Assembly (NCBI RefSeq): GCF_001314325.1
Contig: NZ_CP009429.1
Span: 4,464,501-4,528,500 of the forward strand
DNA from: Sphingopyxis macrogoltabida
Lineage (GTDB): Bacteria > Pseudomonadota > Alphaproteobacteria > Sphingomonadales > Sphingomonadaceae
Length of the DNA stretch: 64,000 nucleotides
Direction of reading: 5' to 3'
Part shown: one piece after another, positions 44,879 to 54,756 of the stretch
How the letters are laid out: each line of letters starts with the position of its first letter
How positions within the stretch are numbered: the stretch's first letter is position 1
Position numbers and translations under genes: made by a program
Notes under the pieces: model-generated
Told to the model about the DNA's origin: nothing
Databases searched by the model: none
The model's input: only the letters and a program-made list of their open reading frames with translations

Positions 44879-46645
44879 ATGTCATGGCTCGTCGACAAGA
44901 TTGCGATTGCGTTAGCGGGCTTGATCATTCTGCTGACCGCTTGCTCTCCCCCAATGGCCGCCGCGCCGACGACGAACATCGGAAGCTCCTGCTGGGCGGC
45001 CACATCGCTGTCGGAAGACCCGGTGGCGGCGTACAAGGCAACCCGGCAATGGCATTGCGGAAACCATGAATATTCGATCGAGGCCGAGCGGGTGTTGCTC
45101 CGCTTCGAGATCACTCAACATAACGCGCCTCCACGCTACCTTTTCTCGAGAAGGGCAGCTCTGGAAGCAGTCCACATCTTGTCGGTGGAGGCTGGCGGCG
45201 CGGTACATCGGAAAACTATCGATGCAGACGCGCTCATCAACTCACGCTACGGCGGATTTTTCAAAGTGGGTCTGCCGAAATTATCGCAGCAAACGCGACA
45301 AATCATCGTGGCTTTCGATCGACCAACCCATCGCATGACACTTGAGCAAGCCTATCTGACCTTGGAAGATGATACCCAAAGCCCCGGCCAGACGCGCTTC
45401 CTGATCTTGCTGGCCGGCCTGGTCGGAATGTTGCTGATGCCGCTCATCTTCAATGCGGCCTTTTATCGCATACTGCGCGAGCCGTTCGTCCTCTGGCATT
45501 CGGCGCTTGCCGTTTCGCTAGTACTCACCATCCTGATATCCTCGGGTCTATCTCCCATCCTCCTCGGCCTTCCGGTCATGACGCTCAGCTGGATGGCTAC
45601 GATGACGTTCGGCCTCTCGGTCGCAGCAGGTGCGATGTTCACATACAGCTTTGTCGAGCCGGGATGCCTCCACCCAAAGCTACGACACTCCCTGCCTTAT
45701 TGCGCCGGGGCGGCCATTTTCCTGAGCATGTTCCATGCCGCCTTCCCGTTTGTCGCACGGCCGGTCCAGTCGACCATTTATACTGCCGGATTCGCCCCCA
45801 TTCTCGCAATTTTCATCTGGTCGATGATCGACGCCCTCCGGCGCGGCAGCCGCGCAGCGAAATATCAGATGGTCGGTTGGGCGCCGATGGTCGCGGTCGG
45901 CCTGACACGACTCGTAACAGGTCTCCTGCCCTCGCTGGAAAGCGAGGACGCGATGTTGCTCTTCTATTGTGGCTGCGTGTTCGAAGTCATGTCGACTGCG
46001 ATGGGCGTTGCCGATCGGTTCATGACCCTCAAGAAACAACGCGACCGCGCGCGCACGGAAGCCGAATTGCTCGAACGCCTCTCCGAACGCGATTCGTTGA
46101 CCGGATTGTTGAATCGCCGGGCGCTTGAGGAGCGCTACGCCGAACATCGCGCCGAGGGCTTCGACACCTTGGCGGTCCTTGACCTGGATCATTTCAAGCA
46201 GATCAACGATACTCACGGGCATGTAGTTGGCGATGCGGTACTCAAGGCGGTCGCCACGGCACTTCAACCCACCGCCGATGTGCTCGCCTACCGCCTCGGA
46301 GGCGAGGAATTTGTCCTCCTGCTACGCAGTGACAATGGCTTCGATCTGGCGGAGCGCCGAAGACGGGCGATTCCCGCCATGGTAGCCAAGGCCGTGTCTG
46401 GCCTTTCCGGGCCGGTAACGGCCAGTATGGGCGTCAGCGCATTGGCGAGTGCGACTTTGAGCGAACCCGGATTCCGGTCGCAGTTCGAACGCGCGGACAA
46501 AATGCTTTACCAAGCCAAGGCGGCGGGCCGAAATAGCGTCAAGTTCGACGGTGTGGGGAAACGCAAGCCTTCGTCCGGACATCCAGAGAATCGTTCCGGC
46601 GCATGTCCCGAGCGACTTCAGACGAAAATATTGCGCGACCGGTGA
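44879..46645 (+). CDS. Diguanylate cyclase with 7TM sensory module
   Basis: The 588-residue protein has a signal anchor, an extracytoplasmic beta domain (~residues 35-170), seven hydrophobic helices of the 7TMR-DISM type (residues ~175-380), a short coiled coil (KKQRDRARTEAELLERLSE) and a GGDEF domain with the intact motif GGEEF, DLDHFKQINDTHGH and the TASMGVSAL segment. It should make c-di-GMP. The inhibitory RxxD site is absent (PTAD). Regulates attachment or matrix by family. Confidence 0.9.
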   Translation: MSWLVDKIAIALAGLIILLTACSPPMAAAPTTNIGSSCWAATSLSEDPVAAYKATRQWHCGNHEYSIEAERVLLRFEITQHNAPPRYLFSRRAALEAVHILSVEAGGAVHRKTIDADALINSRYGGFFKVGLPKLSQQTRQIIVAFDRPTHRMTLEQAYLTLEDDTQSPGQTRFLILLAGLVGMLLMPLIFNAAFYRILREPFVLWHSALAVSLVLTILISSGLSPILLGLPVMTLSWMATMTFGLSVAAGAMFTYSFVEPGCLHPKLRHSLPYCAGAAIFLSMFHAAFPFVARPVQSTIYTAGFAPILAIFIWSMIDALRRGSRAAKYQMVGWAPMVAVGLTRLVTGLLPSLESEDAMLLFYCGCVFEVMSTAMGVADRFMTLKKQRDRARTEAELLERLSERDSLTGLLNRRALEERYAEHRAEGFDTLAVLDLDHFKQINDTHGHVVGDAVLKAVATALQPTADVLAYRLGGEEFVLLLRSDNGFDLAERRRRAIPAMVAKAVSGLSGPVTASMGVSALASATLSEPGFRSQFERADKMLYQAKAAGRNSVKFDGVGKRKPSSGHPENRSGACPERLQTKILRDR

Positions 46646-47182
46646 ATATTGCGGCCCCGAAAGGGCGATCAGGAGGATGCCCGAACGCCAAGGAAGTGCA
46701 TCGCGACTTATTCCGTCGCGGTGGCCGAAGATGTCATATTTGGCAGTCACCGCAAGTGATCGGGCCGATCAAGGGCGCCCGTCGATGGAGCTCTCTTCAC
46801 CGGCACCAACTCGGCCGTCGGGCCATCGCCTCGACGGGCATCTGTCGGCCGCACAACTCTCGGAGGCGTCGTCTATCATCCTGTTATTTCTACCTCGAAA
46901 GCGTGCACTTGCAAAGCGCTGAAGAGCTCTTAGGAAGGGCAATCCTGTCGCTGCTTCTGCACTGCGCCGACGGGAAGGGGGGGCGCTGATGACCAATCGG
47001 CGCCTCCTAATATCGCGGCTTCTATTTTGCTCTATAGCGATGACCGATGAAGATGAGGGTACAGCACCCCGCGCAGCGGCGGCCCGAAGCAAATATTTCC
47101 GTCGCAATACCCCGGTACAGAATCTCCTTATTTTCCGACGGCAGCCGTTGACTGCAAATCCGCGCCTGACCATGCAGGCGGA
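46646..47182. other. Intergenic or relic, nothing recognised
   Basis: About 540 bp between the cyclase and the next membrane protein. Open frames on both strands are Arg/Ser-rich and unlike proteins. Confidence 0.4.
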
Positions 47183-47515
47183 ATGCAATTTATTATCGAC
47201 TTTTACCGCCCGCTCAGCGGCGAAATAGCAAGCATGACCGGGGCATCGGACAGTCTCGCCCATGTTCACGGCGGCATGGCGATATTGATCCTTGCCAGGA
47301 TCATCACCCGACGATCGCTTGCTACCTGGGTGCCCTTTCTTTTCGTTTTGACGGCAGCCTTGCTGAAGGAAATTGCCGACAGGATTGCGCACGGCGTGTG
47401 GCGGATGCCGGATTCCGCGTTTGACATCATCAACACGATATTCTGGCCGTGGATATTGATGATGGGCCTTCGCTGGCGCCGCGCCCATCCGGATCGCCCG
47501 GGAAGCGAATATTAG
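47183..47515 (+). CDS. Small multi-span membrane protein
   Basis: A 110-residue protein with three hydrophobic helices (GGMAILILARIITRR, WVPFLFVLTAALLKEIADR, AFDIINTIFWPWILMMGLRW) and acidic/His residues at the ends of helices (HVHGG; DRIAHGVW). No family recognised with certainty; the arrangement resembles VanZ-like membrane proteins, which is tentative. Confidence 0.65.
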   Translation: MQFIIDFYRPLSGEIASMTGASDSLAHVHGGMAILILARIITRRSLATWVPFLFVLTAALLKEIADRIAHGVWRMPDSAFDIINTIFWPWILMMGLRWRRAHPDRPGSEY

Positions 47516-47774
47516 GCGCAGTTTCTTGCCCACGCGCTTCCCCCTTGCGATATCGCTCGGATTTGACGTCGTACCGACAAGCGAATCCAGGGCCAATGGA
47601 ACAGTGGGCTGCGGTTTCATAGGAGATCGCTCCTTCGCACTCCTGTCGTACGGCCCGCTTTCAGCACGTTCCGAGCGTCACGAAGCGCACCCTGATCGTT
47701 TCAGCAAGGAGGCCTGCACGCTCCACGAGATTGATCATTGCGGTTTTACGGAGCGTTTGCTAGCCGCCCGCCCC

Positions 47775-47945
47775 GTGACCTCAGGTTCCCCGGCAACGGG
47801 GATGAAAAGGGAAGTCCGGTGAAATCCGGCGCTGCCCCCGCAACTGTAAGTCGGCGAGGTGGATGCGACATAGCCACTGGGGCCCACGCCCCGGGAAGGC
47901 CGCATTCCCCGGTGACCCGACCAGCCAGGAGACCTGCCCGAGCGT
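47775..47945 (+). promoter_or_regulatory. Cobalamin riboswitch
   Basis: Hallmarks of the AdoCbl aptamer in order: GAAGTCCGGTGAAATCCGGC, GCTGCCCCCGCAACTGTAAG, GCCACTGGG, CCGGGAAGGC and the B12-box-like AGCCAGGAGACCTGCC (47923-47938). It ends about 90 bp before the btuB ATG. It should turn off the B12-uptake operon when adenosylcobalamin is abundant. The exact ends are estimated. Confidence 0.95.
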
Positions 47946-48031
47946 CGCCGTTATCTGTCGCGGGCGGGGTGTACCGGCGGCAGGCGAGGTTCCTCGCGTG
48001 ACGGCAAAGCCGTTACGTTGGAGGGACTATA

Positions 48032-49984
48032 ATGAATATTGCTGTTTATCGTGCGAGCCTGTCGGCGCTCGCCATCGCCGCGGCATCGCCCGCATTCGCC
48101 CAGGCAAACCCCGATCTCGCGACCACCGACGAAGCCGGCGACACAATCGTCGTCACCGCATCGCGTTCGGGCGAAGGCATCCGCATCGACCAGCTCGGCT
48201 CGTCGGTCACCGTGCTCGATGCCAAGACGATCGAAAACCGCCAGACGCGGGTGCTTTCGGACGTGCTGCGCGACGTGCCGGGCGTAGCCGTCAGCCGGCT
48301 TGGCGCGATCGGCGGGCAGACGCAGCTTCGCATCCGCGGCACCGAGGGCAATCATGTTCTGACGCTGATCGACGGCATCGAGGTGTCCGATCCGTTCAAC
48401 GGCGAATATGATTTCGGCACGCTGATCGCCTCGCCCGCCGCGCGGATCGAGGTGCTGCGCGGCCAGCAATCGTCGCTTTACGGGTCGGATGCGATCGGCG
48501 GGGTCGTTCACTATATCACGCTGACCGGCGCCGAAGCGCCCGGGATCAGCGCCCGCGCCGAAGGCGGTTCGTTCGAGACCTTCTCCGGCGACGTGCGCGT
48601 CGCGGGCGTCGCCGGGGATCTCGATTATGCGGTTTCGGGGGCCTATCTCCACACCGGCGGGTCGCCCACCGCACGCTTCGGCACCCGCGACATCGGGTCG
48701 GACAATGTCGGGGTGAGCGGCAAGCTGATCTGGTCGCCGTCGGAGAGCTTCAAGCTGACCGGCGTCGCGCGTTACGGCTATACCGATGCCGAGTTCAACA
48801 ACAGCGAGTTCGACGGCACCAGCCCGCTCTATGGCACCATCGTCGACAGCCCCGGCGCCTATTACACCAGCCAGTCCTTCCATGGGCTGCTACGCGCCGA
48901 ATTCACCGCGCTCGACGGCCGCTGGACCAACGCGCTGACCGGGCAGGTCACCGACACGGTGCGCAAGAGTTATTCGGCTTTCGGCCGCGACGGCGGCAGC
49001 GAAGGGCGCCGTTACAAGGGCTCGTTCGAATCGAGCCTGCGTTTTGGCACCGATACCGTCGTCCACCGGCTGACCGCGGCGGTCGACGTCGAACGCGAGG
49101 AATTCCGCAACACCACCCCCTCGCCCTTCGTCTTCCAGGGCAAGCGCGACACCGACAATATCGGCTTCGTCGGGCAATATGAGCTGCTCGCGGGCGACGC
49201 CTTCGCCGTAGGCGCCTCGGTGCGTCACGACGAGAACGACCGCTTCGACGACGCAACGACCTTCCGCATCCAGTCGAGCTACAAGCTGCCCACCGGCACG
49301 CGCATTCGCGGCGCCTATGGCACCGGCGTCAAGAACCCGGGCTATTACGAGCTTTACGGCTATTCGGACGGCGTGTTCATCGGCAACCCCGACCTCCGCC
49401 CCGAAAAATCGAAGGGCTGGGAAGCGGGGATCGAACAGACGATCGGCGACAATCAGGCGACGATCGGCGTCACCTATTTCGACAACAAGCTGAAGGGCGA
49501 GATCTACACGACCTACCCCGCCCCCGATTTCATCGCGACGCCGGCCAATCGCACGACGACGTCGAAGCAGCGCGGCGTCGAAGTGTTCGCCTCGGCGCGC
49601 CCGATCCCCCAGATCGAGCTCGACCTTGCGTACACCTGGCTGAAAGCGCGCGAGAACGGCGCGGTCGAGGTGCGCCGGCCGAAGCATGTCGCCAGCTTCA
49701 ACGCGACGATCTTCAGCAACGACGAGCGCTTTTCGACGACGCTGACGCTGCGCTATAACGGCCGCCAGACCGACGTCGCCTTCCTCGACCCGATCTTCTT
49801 CGCGCCGACCACCGTGTCGCTGAAGGAATATGTGCTGGTGAACCTCAACGCGAACTACAAGCTGACCGACGCCATCTCGGTCTTCGCCCGCGTCGAAAAT
49901 CTCGCGAACGAGGATTATGAGGAGGTCTTCAGCTATCGTACGCAAGGCCGCGCGGCCTATGGCGGCGTGCGCGTCAGCTTCTGA
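48032..49984 (+). CDS. btuB: BtuB-type TonB-dependent cobalamin receptor
   Basis: The 650-residue outer-membrane receptor has a signal peptide, TonB box (DTIVVTAS), a plug with LRIRGTEGNHVLTLIDGIEV and RIEVLRGQQSSLYGSDAIGG, and a barrel ending GGVRVSF. The cobalamin riboswitch in front and the btuF, btuC, btuD genes behind fix its substrate. It starts at ATG 48032. It carries no STN domain, unlike the lasso receptor. Confidence 0.93.
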   Translation: MNIAVYRASLSALAIAAASPAFAQANPDLATTDEAGDTIVVTASRSGEGIRIDQLGSSVTVLDAKTIENRQTRVLSDVLRDVPGVAVSRLGAIGGQTQLRIRGTEGNHVLTLIDGIEVSDPFNGEYDFGTLIASPAARIEVLRGQQSSLYGSDAIGGVVHYITLTGAEAPGISARAEGGSFETFSGDVRVAGVAGDLDYAVSGAYLHTGGSPTARFGTRDIGSDNVGVSGKLIWSPSESFKLTGVARYGYTDAEFNNSEFDGTSPLYGTIVDSPGAYYTSQSFHGLLRAEFTALDGRWTNALTGQVTDTVRKSYSAFGRDGGSEGRRYKGSFESSLRFGTDTVVHRLTAAVDVEREEFRNTTPSPFVFQGKRDTDNIGFVGQYELLAGDAFAVGASVRHDENDRFDDATTFRIQSSYKLPTGTRIRGAYGTGVKNPGYYELYGYSDGVFIGNPDLRPEKSKGWEAGIEQTIGDNQATIGVTYFDNKLKGEIYTTYPAPDFIATPANRTTTSKQRGVEVFASARPIPQIELDLAYTWLKARENGAVEVRRPKHVASFNATIFSNDERFSTTLTLRYNGRQTDVAFLDPIFFAPTTVSLKEYVLVNLNANYKLTDAISVFARVENLANEDYEEVFSYRTQGRAAYGGVRVSF

Positions 49985-50802
49985 TGCGATCGGCGGCGGC
50001 TCTCGCAATGTTGGCGGTCCTGACAGGCTGCCAGCAGCGCGCGCCGCTGCCCGAACGCCGCGGCGTCGTCAGCATCGATTTCTGCGCCGACCAGATGGTG
50101 CTGGGATTGCTGCCGCGCGAGCGGGTGCGCGCCGTGTCGTTCGAGGCGGAAAGCGACGCGAGCTTCGCGGCGCCCCGCGCTCGCGGTCTCCCGCGGCTGC
50201 GCCCGCAAATCGAGGATATCGCCGCACTTCGCCCCGCAATCGTCGTTCGTTCCTTTCGCGGCGACGCCCGGCTCGACCGACAGCTACGCTCGATGGGAAT
50301 CCGCGTCGTCCAGCTCGGCTATGCCGGAACGCTCGGCGACGTCGCGGGCGACATGCGGCGCGTCGCCGCCGAACTGGACGCGGAGACAAAGGCGACGGCG
50401 TTGCTTGCCGGCTATGATGCAGAGCTGGCGGCGGCGCGCGGCACGGCGGCGCCGGCACAGAGCGCACTCTATGTGACGCCCGGCGATGTCACCACCGGCC
50501 CGGGTTCGTTCGTCGCAGATGTCATCGCCGCCGCGGGACTGAAGCCCTATCGCGAACAGCCCGGGTGGGGCACGCTGCCGCTCGAGGAGATGGTTCGCCG
50601 TCCGCCCGATGTGGTCTTCCGCGCCTTCTACGACAGCGCCCGTTACCGGCAGGATCGCTGGTCATCGTCCCTCCATCCCGTCGTCGCCCAAGCGTCGCGT
50701 CGGGCAAAAGAGGTCGAAGTGCCGGGAAGCTGGCTCGCCTGCGGCAACTGGCTTGCGGGCCATGCCGTCGCAAGGCTTTCCGAAGCGCGAAAGGAAGGCT
50801 GA
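49984..50802 (+). CDS. btuF: BtuF-like cobalamin-binding lipoprotein
   Basis: The 272-residue protein begins with a lipobox (LAVLTGC), then a TroA/BtuF fold with VVSIDFCADQMVLGLL near the start and PGSFVADVIAAAGLKPY near the middle. It should bind B12 in the periplasm and hand it to BtuC. ATG overlaps the btuB stop (TGATG). Being a lipoprotein is less usual than a free periplasmic BtuF. Confidence 0.85.
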   Translation: MRSAAALAMLAVLTGCQQRAPLPERRGVVSIDFCADQMVLGLLPRERVRAVSFEAESDASFAAPRARGLPRLRPQIEDIAALRPAIVVRSFRGDARLDRQLRSMGIRVVQLGYAGTLGDVAGDMRRVAAELDAETKATALLAGYDAELAAARGTAAPAQSALYVTPGDVTTGPGSFVADVIAAAGLKPYREQPGWGTLPLEEMVRRPPDVVFRAFYDSARYRQDRWSSSLHPVVAQASRRAKEVEVPGSWLACGNWLAGHAVARLSEARKEG

Positions 50803-51785
50803 TGCGGCGCACCAACATCCTGCTCGCGGTTCTGCTCGTCTTCATCGCCGTGGCGGCGCTGATGACCGGCGCCGATGGCGTTGCGCCGCGTCTGCTGTTC
50901 GACTGGGCGACGGGAAGCGACCCGGCAGCAGCAACCATCGTCGCCGACATCCGCCTGCCCCGCGTGCTGAGCGCGGCGATCGTCGGAGCGGCCCTGGCGG
51001 TTTGCGGCGCGGCTCTCCAAGCACTGACGCGCAATCCGCTCGCCGAACCCGGCATCCTCGGCGTATCGTCGGGCGCGACGCTCGGCGCGACGCTGACGCT
51101 CTATTTCGGCCTGTCGGCGCTCTGGTCATGGGCGCTGCCGGTTGGCGCGATCGTCGGCGCCGGGCTGGTTACCGCGCTACTCGCTTCGGCGGCGGTGCGG
51201 ACGCGCGGCATGGCGACACTGATCCTGATCGGCGTCGGCCTGTCGAGCCTGACCGGGGCACTGATGGCGCTGATCCTCAATTTCGCGCCCAACCCCTTTT
51301 CGCTGTCCGACCTCGTCACCTGGACGCTCGGGTCAGTCGCCAACCGCTCGCTGTCCGATCTCGGGCTCACGGTGCCGTTCATGGCGGCCGGGATGGCGCT
51401 GCTCCTGACCCAGCGCCGGCAACTCTCGCTGCTTTCGATCGGCGAGGAAGCCGCGATCGCACACGGTCTCGACTTTCGCCGCACGCAGCTCATCGTCGTC
51501 ATCGCCACCGGCCTCGCGACGGGAGCGTCGGTCGCGCTTGCCGGGTCGGTCGGCTTCGTCGGGATCGTCGCTCCGCATCTCGTGCGGCCATGGGCCGGAC
51601 ACGATCCCGGCCGGACGCTCGTCCCGGCGGCGCTGGCCGGCGCAATCATGCTGATCGCCGCCGATATGCTGGTCCGGCTGCTCCCGACCGACACCGAATT
51701 GCGGCTCGGCGTGGTTGCCGCGCTGGCCGGCGCGCCGATCTTCCTGCTCATCGTGCTGCGACGGGGGAATGTGCGCCATGACTGA
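50802..51785 (+). CDS. btuC: BtuC-like permease
   Basis: The 327-residue FecCD/BtuC-type permease has about nine or ten helices. Motifs: ADIRLPRVLSAAIVGAALAVCGAALQ, NPLAEPGILGVSSGATLGA and the C-terminal GFVGIVAPHLVR. ATG overlaps the btuF stop. It forms the membrane channel for cobalamin import. Confidence 0.92.
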   Translation: MRRTNILLAVLLVFIAVAALMTGADGVAPRLLFDWATGSDPAAATIVADIRLPRVLSAAIVGAALAVCGAALQALTRNPLAEPGILGVSSGATLGATLTLYFGLSALWSWALPVGAIVGAGLVTALLASAAVRTRGMATLILIGVGLSSLTGALMALILNFAPNPFSLSDLVTWTLGSVANRSLSDLGLTVPFMAAGMALLLTQRRQLSLLSIGEEAAIAHGLDFRRTQLIVVIATGLATGASVALAGSVGFVGIVAPHLVRPWAGHDPGRTLVPAALAGAIMLIAADMLVRLLPTDTELRLGVVAALAGAPIFLLIVLRRGNVRHD

Positions 51786-52542
51786 ACTTGCCGCGCGGAA
51801 CGTCGCGATCGCCGACCGGCTCGGCAACACCGACTTTACCCTGTCACCGGGGGAACTGGTCGCCATCGTCGGCCCCAACGGTTCGGGGAAGAGCAGCCTG
51901 CTTCGCATTCTCGCGGGCCTGCTGCGTCCCGACAGCGGGACGGTTTCGCTCGATAATCTGGCCCTCGACAGCCTCGATCCACTGACGCGCGCACGCGCGC
52001 TCGCCTATCTGCCCCAGCGCGCCGAGGTGGCGTGGCCGATCCTCGTCGCCGATATGGTCGCACTCGGACGTTATGTCTTCGGCGCGGAAGACATGAAGCG
52101 GAATATTCCGGCGGGGCGCTGGCTGGAGGAGGTCGGCTGCGAGGCCTTGGAAGGCCGCTCTACCGCGACGCTTTCGGGGGGCGAGCTGGCGCTGGTCGCG
52201 CTCGCCCGTACATTCGCTGCCGAAACGCCGCTGCTGCTGCTGGACGAGCCGACCGCCGCACTCGACCCCAAACGCCAGATCGACACGATGGCGCGACTTG
52301 CGAAGCGGAGCCGCGAGGGCCGCGGAATCGCCGTTGTGCTCCACGATCTCAACCTCGCCGCGCAGTTCGCCGATCGGATCGTCTGGATGATGGGCGGCCG
52401 CATCGAGGCCGAAACGCCCCCCGAGCCCGCGGCGCTGACGGCCAATGCGGCAGCTATATTCGGCGTCGAAGTGCACGTCGAAGTCGACGACGACGAACGC
52501 GTCCGCTCTGTCGCGATCTGCGGCGGCCCCCGGAACGACTGA
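51778..52542 (+). CDS. btuD: BtuD-like ATP-binding subunit
   Basis: The 254-residue ABC ATPase has Walker A (GPNGSGKSS), Q-loop region (YLPQRAEVAWP), signature (LSGGELALVALAR), Walker B (LLLLDEPTAALD) and H-loop (LHDLNLAA). It starts at ATG 51778, overlapping btuC by 8 bp. It powers import through BtuC. Confidence 0.93.
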   Translation: MTELAARNVAIADRLGNTDFTLSPGELVAIVGPNGSGKSSLLRILAGLLRPDSGTVSLDNLALDSLDPLTRARALAYLPQRAEVAWPILVADMVALGRYVFGAEDMKRNIPAGRWLEEVGCEALEGRSTATLSGGELALVALARTFAAETPLLLLDEPTAALDPKRQIDTMARLAKRSREGRGIAVVLHDLNLAAQFADRIVWMMGGRIEAETPPEPAALTANAAAIFGVEVHVEVDDDERVRSVAICGGPRND

Positions 52543-52902
52543 GCTTATAGCCCCTTCAAATAAACCGGCCGGCTGTGCACGAGATCACAGCAGCGAAGCA
52601 TTCACCGTCTCATGACGATTCGACGAAACGAGGATCGGGCAGGAATTATTTCGCGACAACACCGCGGGAACGGGATCGTTTTCCCCCGTCACGAGTTGTA
52701 CGTGCCGCAGAAGGCGATTGAGATGCGGGGGCAAGGTTTACCCTTATTGAGTTATGTTACCGTGCCGTTTATGGCACGGGCATTGTTCGTCGTGAACTTG
52801 TCTCGATTTAACGCAGGGTCGCCGCAGGGAAATATGCCTGCAATCTGCTGTACTCTATCTCGCGCCTTCCGGCAGGGATCCATAGAAAGCGGTTGGCGAT
52901 AG
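52543..52902. promoter_or_regulatory. Intergenic leader of the polysaccharide locus
   Basis: 360 bp with no gene. A perfect inverted repeat CCGTGCC-N6-GGCACGG (52760-52779) lies about 125 bp before the dehydratase. It could be an operator or a structured leader. TTATAGCCCCTTCAAA at 52545-52560 also occurs at 39653-39668. Confidence 0.45.
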
Positions 52903-54756
52903 ATGATTTCGGCAAAAGACGATCGGTGGCGCGACTGGCGCGCGAAGATGCTGGCCTTCGTTGTCGACCGGCCGCGTATCCAGCGCCAGATGGCCGCCGT
53001 CGCCATCGACGGATCGCTTTGCATCGCGGCAGTATGGATCGCCTTTTCGCTCCGGCTCGGCGTCTGGGAGCTGTTTTCCCAACCGATCCTGTCCTTCGCA
53101 GCGATCGCATTGCTGTTCTGGTATCCCATTGCCTGGAAAACAGGCGTCTACCGCTCGCTGATCCGTTTTTCCGGCGCGCGAACGATCACCGACCTGGCGA
53201 TCGCCTGCGCGGCGCTGGCGGTGCCGCTGTTCATCGTCTGCGTCGTCTTCCGCCTTCCCTTCGTGCCGCGCACGCTCTCGATGCTGCACCCGATCATTTT
53301 CCTGCTTCTGCTGGGTGCCAGCCGCATCGCCATACGTTTCGTGCTTCTCGACCTGTTCAAGGTTGTGTCGGTCAATGCCCGCCGCGTGCTCGTTTACGGA
53401 GCGGGCCGCGCCGGACAGCAATTGGCGCTTTCGCTTCGCCATGAATCGCAGGTCCATCTCGTCGGCTTCGTCGACGACGACCTGCGGCTCGACGGCCAGC
53501 GCCTCGACGGCGTGCCGGTATTTGGCGCCAACCGTCTGAAAGAACTGCTCGAAGATACCGATATCGACGAGGTGCTGCTCGCCATCCCCAGCGCTTCGCG
53601 CGCACGCCGCCGCGAGATCATCGACACGCTGAAGAATGAAGAGGTCTATGTCCGCTCGCTGCCCAATCTGACCGGCGTCATCGAGGGGTCGGTGACGGTC
53701 AATGATTTGCGCGAAATCCAGATCGAGGAGCTTCTCGGCCGAGAAACCGTCGCAGCGAACCAGTTGCTCATGAGCCGCACGACGGCCGGAAAGATCGTTC
53801 TCGTGTCGGGTGCCGGGGGCTCGATCGGCAGCGAGCTATGCCGCCAGATCCTGCGGTGCCGGCCGGCGCGCCTCGTGCTGCTCGAACAATCCGAATATGC
53901 CCTGTATGCGATCGAGCAGGAATTGACCGAACTGATGCGCGAACTGGCGATCGACGTACCGCTCGTGCTCGAACTCGCAAACGCCTCCGAACGCTCGTCG
54001 ATGTCCCGCATCTACAACTATCATAAGCCCGAAACCGTGTTTCACGCCGCCGCCTACAAGCATGTCCCGCTGGTCGAGGCGAACCCGATCTCGGGGCTGC
54101 GCAACAATATCATGGGGACGTTGCACAGCGTGGCTGCGGCCGAGGCGGTCGGTGTCGCCAACTTCATCCTGATCAGCACCGACAAGGCGGTGCGGCCGAC
54201 CAACATCATGGGTGCCTCGAAGCGCGTCTGCGAACTGATCCTGCAGGCCCGTGCCGAGCGGCCCGACGTCAAGACGGTGTTCAGCATGGTCCGATTCGGC
54301 AATGTGCTGGGATCGAGCGGTTCGGTCGTCCCGCGCTTCAAGGCCCAGATCGAGGCCGGCGGCCCCGTCACGCTGACGCACAGGGAAATCACGCGCTATT
54401 TCATGACTATTCCGGAAGCCGCGCAACTCGTCTTGCAGGCGAGCGCCATGGCCAAGGGCGGCGAGGTGTTCGTGCTGGACATGGGTCAGCCGGTGAAGAT
54501 TTTCGACCTCGCGACCAGCATGATCCACCTGTCGGGGCTGAGCGTGCGCTCGGCCGACAATCCCGATGGTGACATCCAGATCGTCGAAACGGGACTTCGG
54601 CCCGGCGAGAAACTCTATGAAGAGCTGTTGATCGGCGACAATCCTGAAAAGACCAAGCATCCGCGCATCATGCGCGCCCGCGAAAGGTTATGGCATTGGG
54701 ACGATTTAGAGCGCGAATTGCAGAAGCTCGACCAGGTGATCCGTGCTAGGCCGTAA
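52903..54756 (+). CDS. PglF/CapD-type nucleotide-sugar 4,6-dehydratase, 3' end cut by an IS
   Basis: The protein has four N-terminal membrane helices, a first Rossmann unit (VLVYGAGRAGQQLAL) and a second SDR unit (VLVSGAGGSIGSELCR) with STDKAVRPTNIMGASKR. Family members make UDP-4-keto-6-deoxy sugars for glycans. It now ends after 617 residues in ARP, with the stop supplied by the IS. Joining across the empty site in frame adds 33 residues and a stop at 55692, for 648 residues, the usual length. The loss is in the C-tail, so activity may be kept. Confidence 0.92.
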   Translation: MISAKDDRWRDWRAKMLAFVVDRPRIQRQMAAVAIDGSLCIAAVWIAFSLRLGVWELFSQPILSFAAIALLFWYPIAWKTGVYRSLIRFSGARTITDLAIACAALAVPLFIVCVVFRLPFVPRTLSMLHPIIFLLLLGASRIAIRFVLLDLFKVVSVNARRVLVYGAGRAGQQLALSLRHESQVHLVGFVDDDLRLDGQRLDGVPVFGANRLKELLEDTDIDEVLLAIPSASRARRREIIDTLKNEEVYVRSLPNLTGVIEGSVTVNDLREIQIEELLGRETVAANQLLMSRTTAGKIVLVSGAGGSIGSELCRQILRCRPARLVLLEQSEYALYAIEQELTELMRELAIDVPLVLELANASERSSMSRIYNYHKPETVFHAAAYKHVPLVEANPISGLRNNIMGTLHSVAAAEAVGVANFILISTDKAVRPTNIMGASKRVCELILQARAERPDVKTVFSMVRFGNVLGSSGSVVPRFKAQIEAGGPVTLTHREITRYFMTIPEAAQLVLQASAMAKGGEVFVLDMGQPVKIFDLATSMIHLSGLSVRSADNPDGDIQIVETGLRPGEKLYEELLIGDNPEKTKHPRIMRARERLWHWDDLERELQKLDQVIRARP

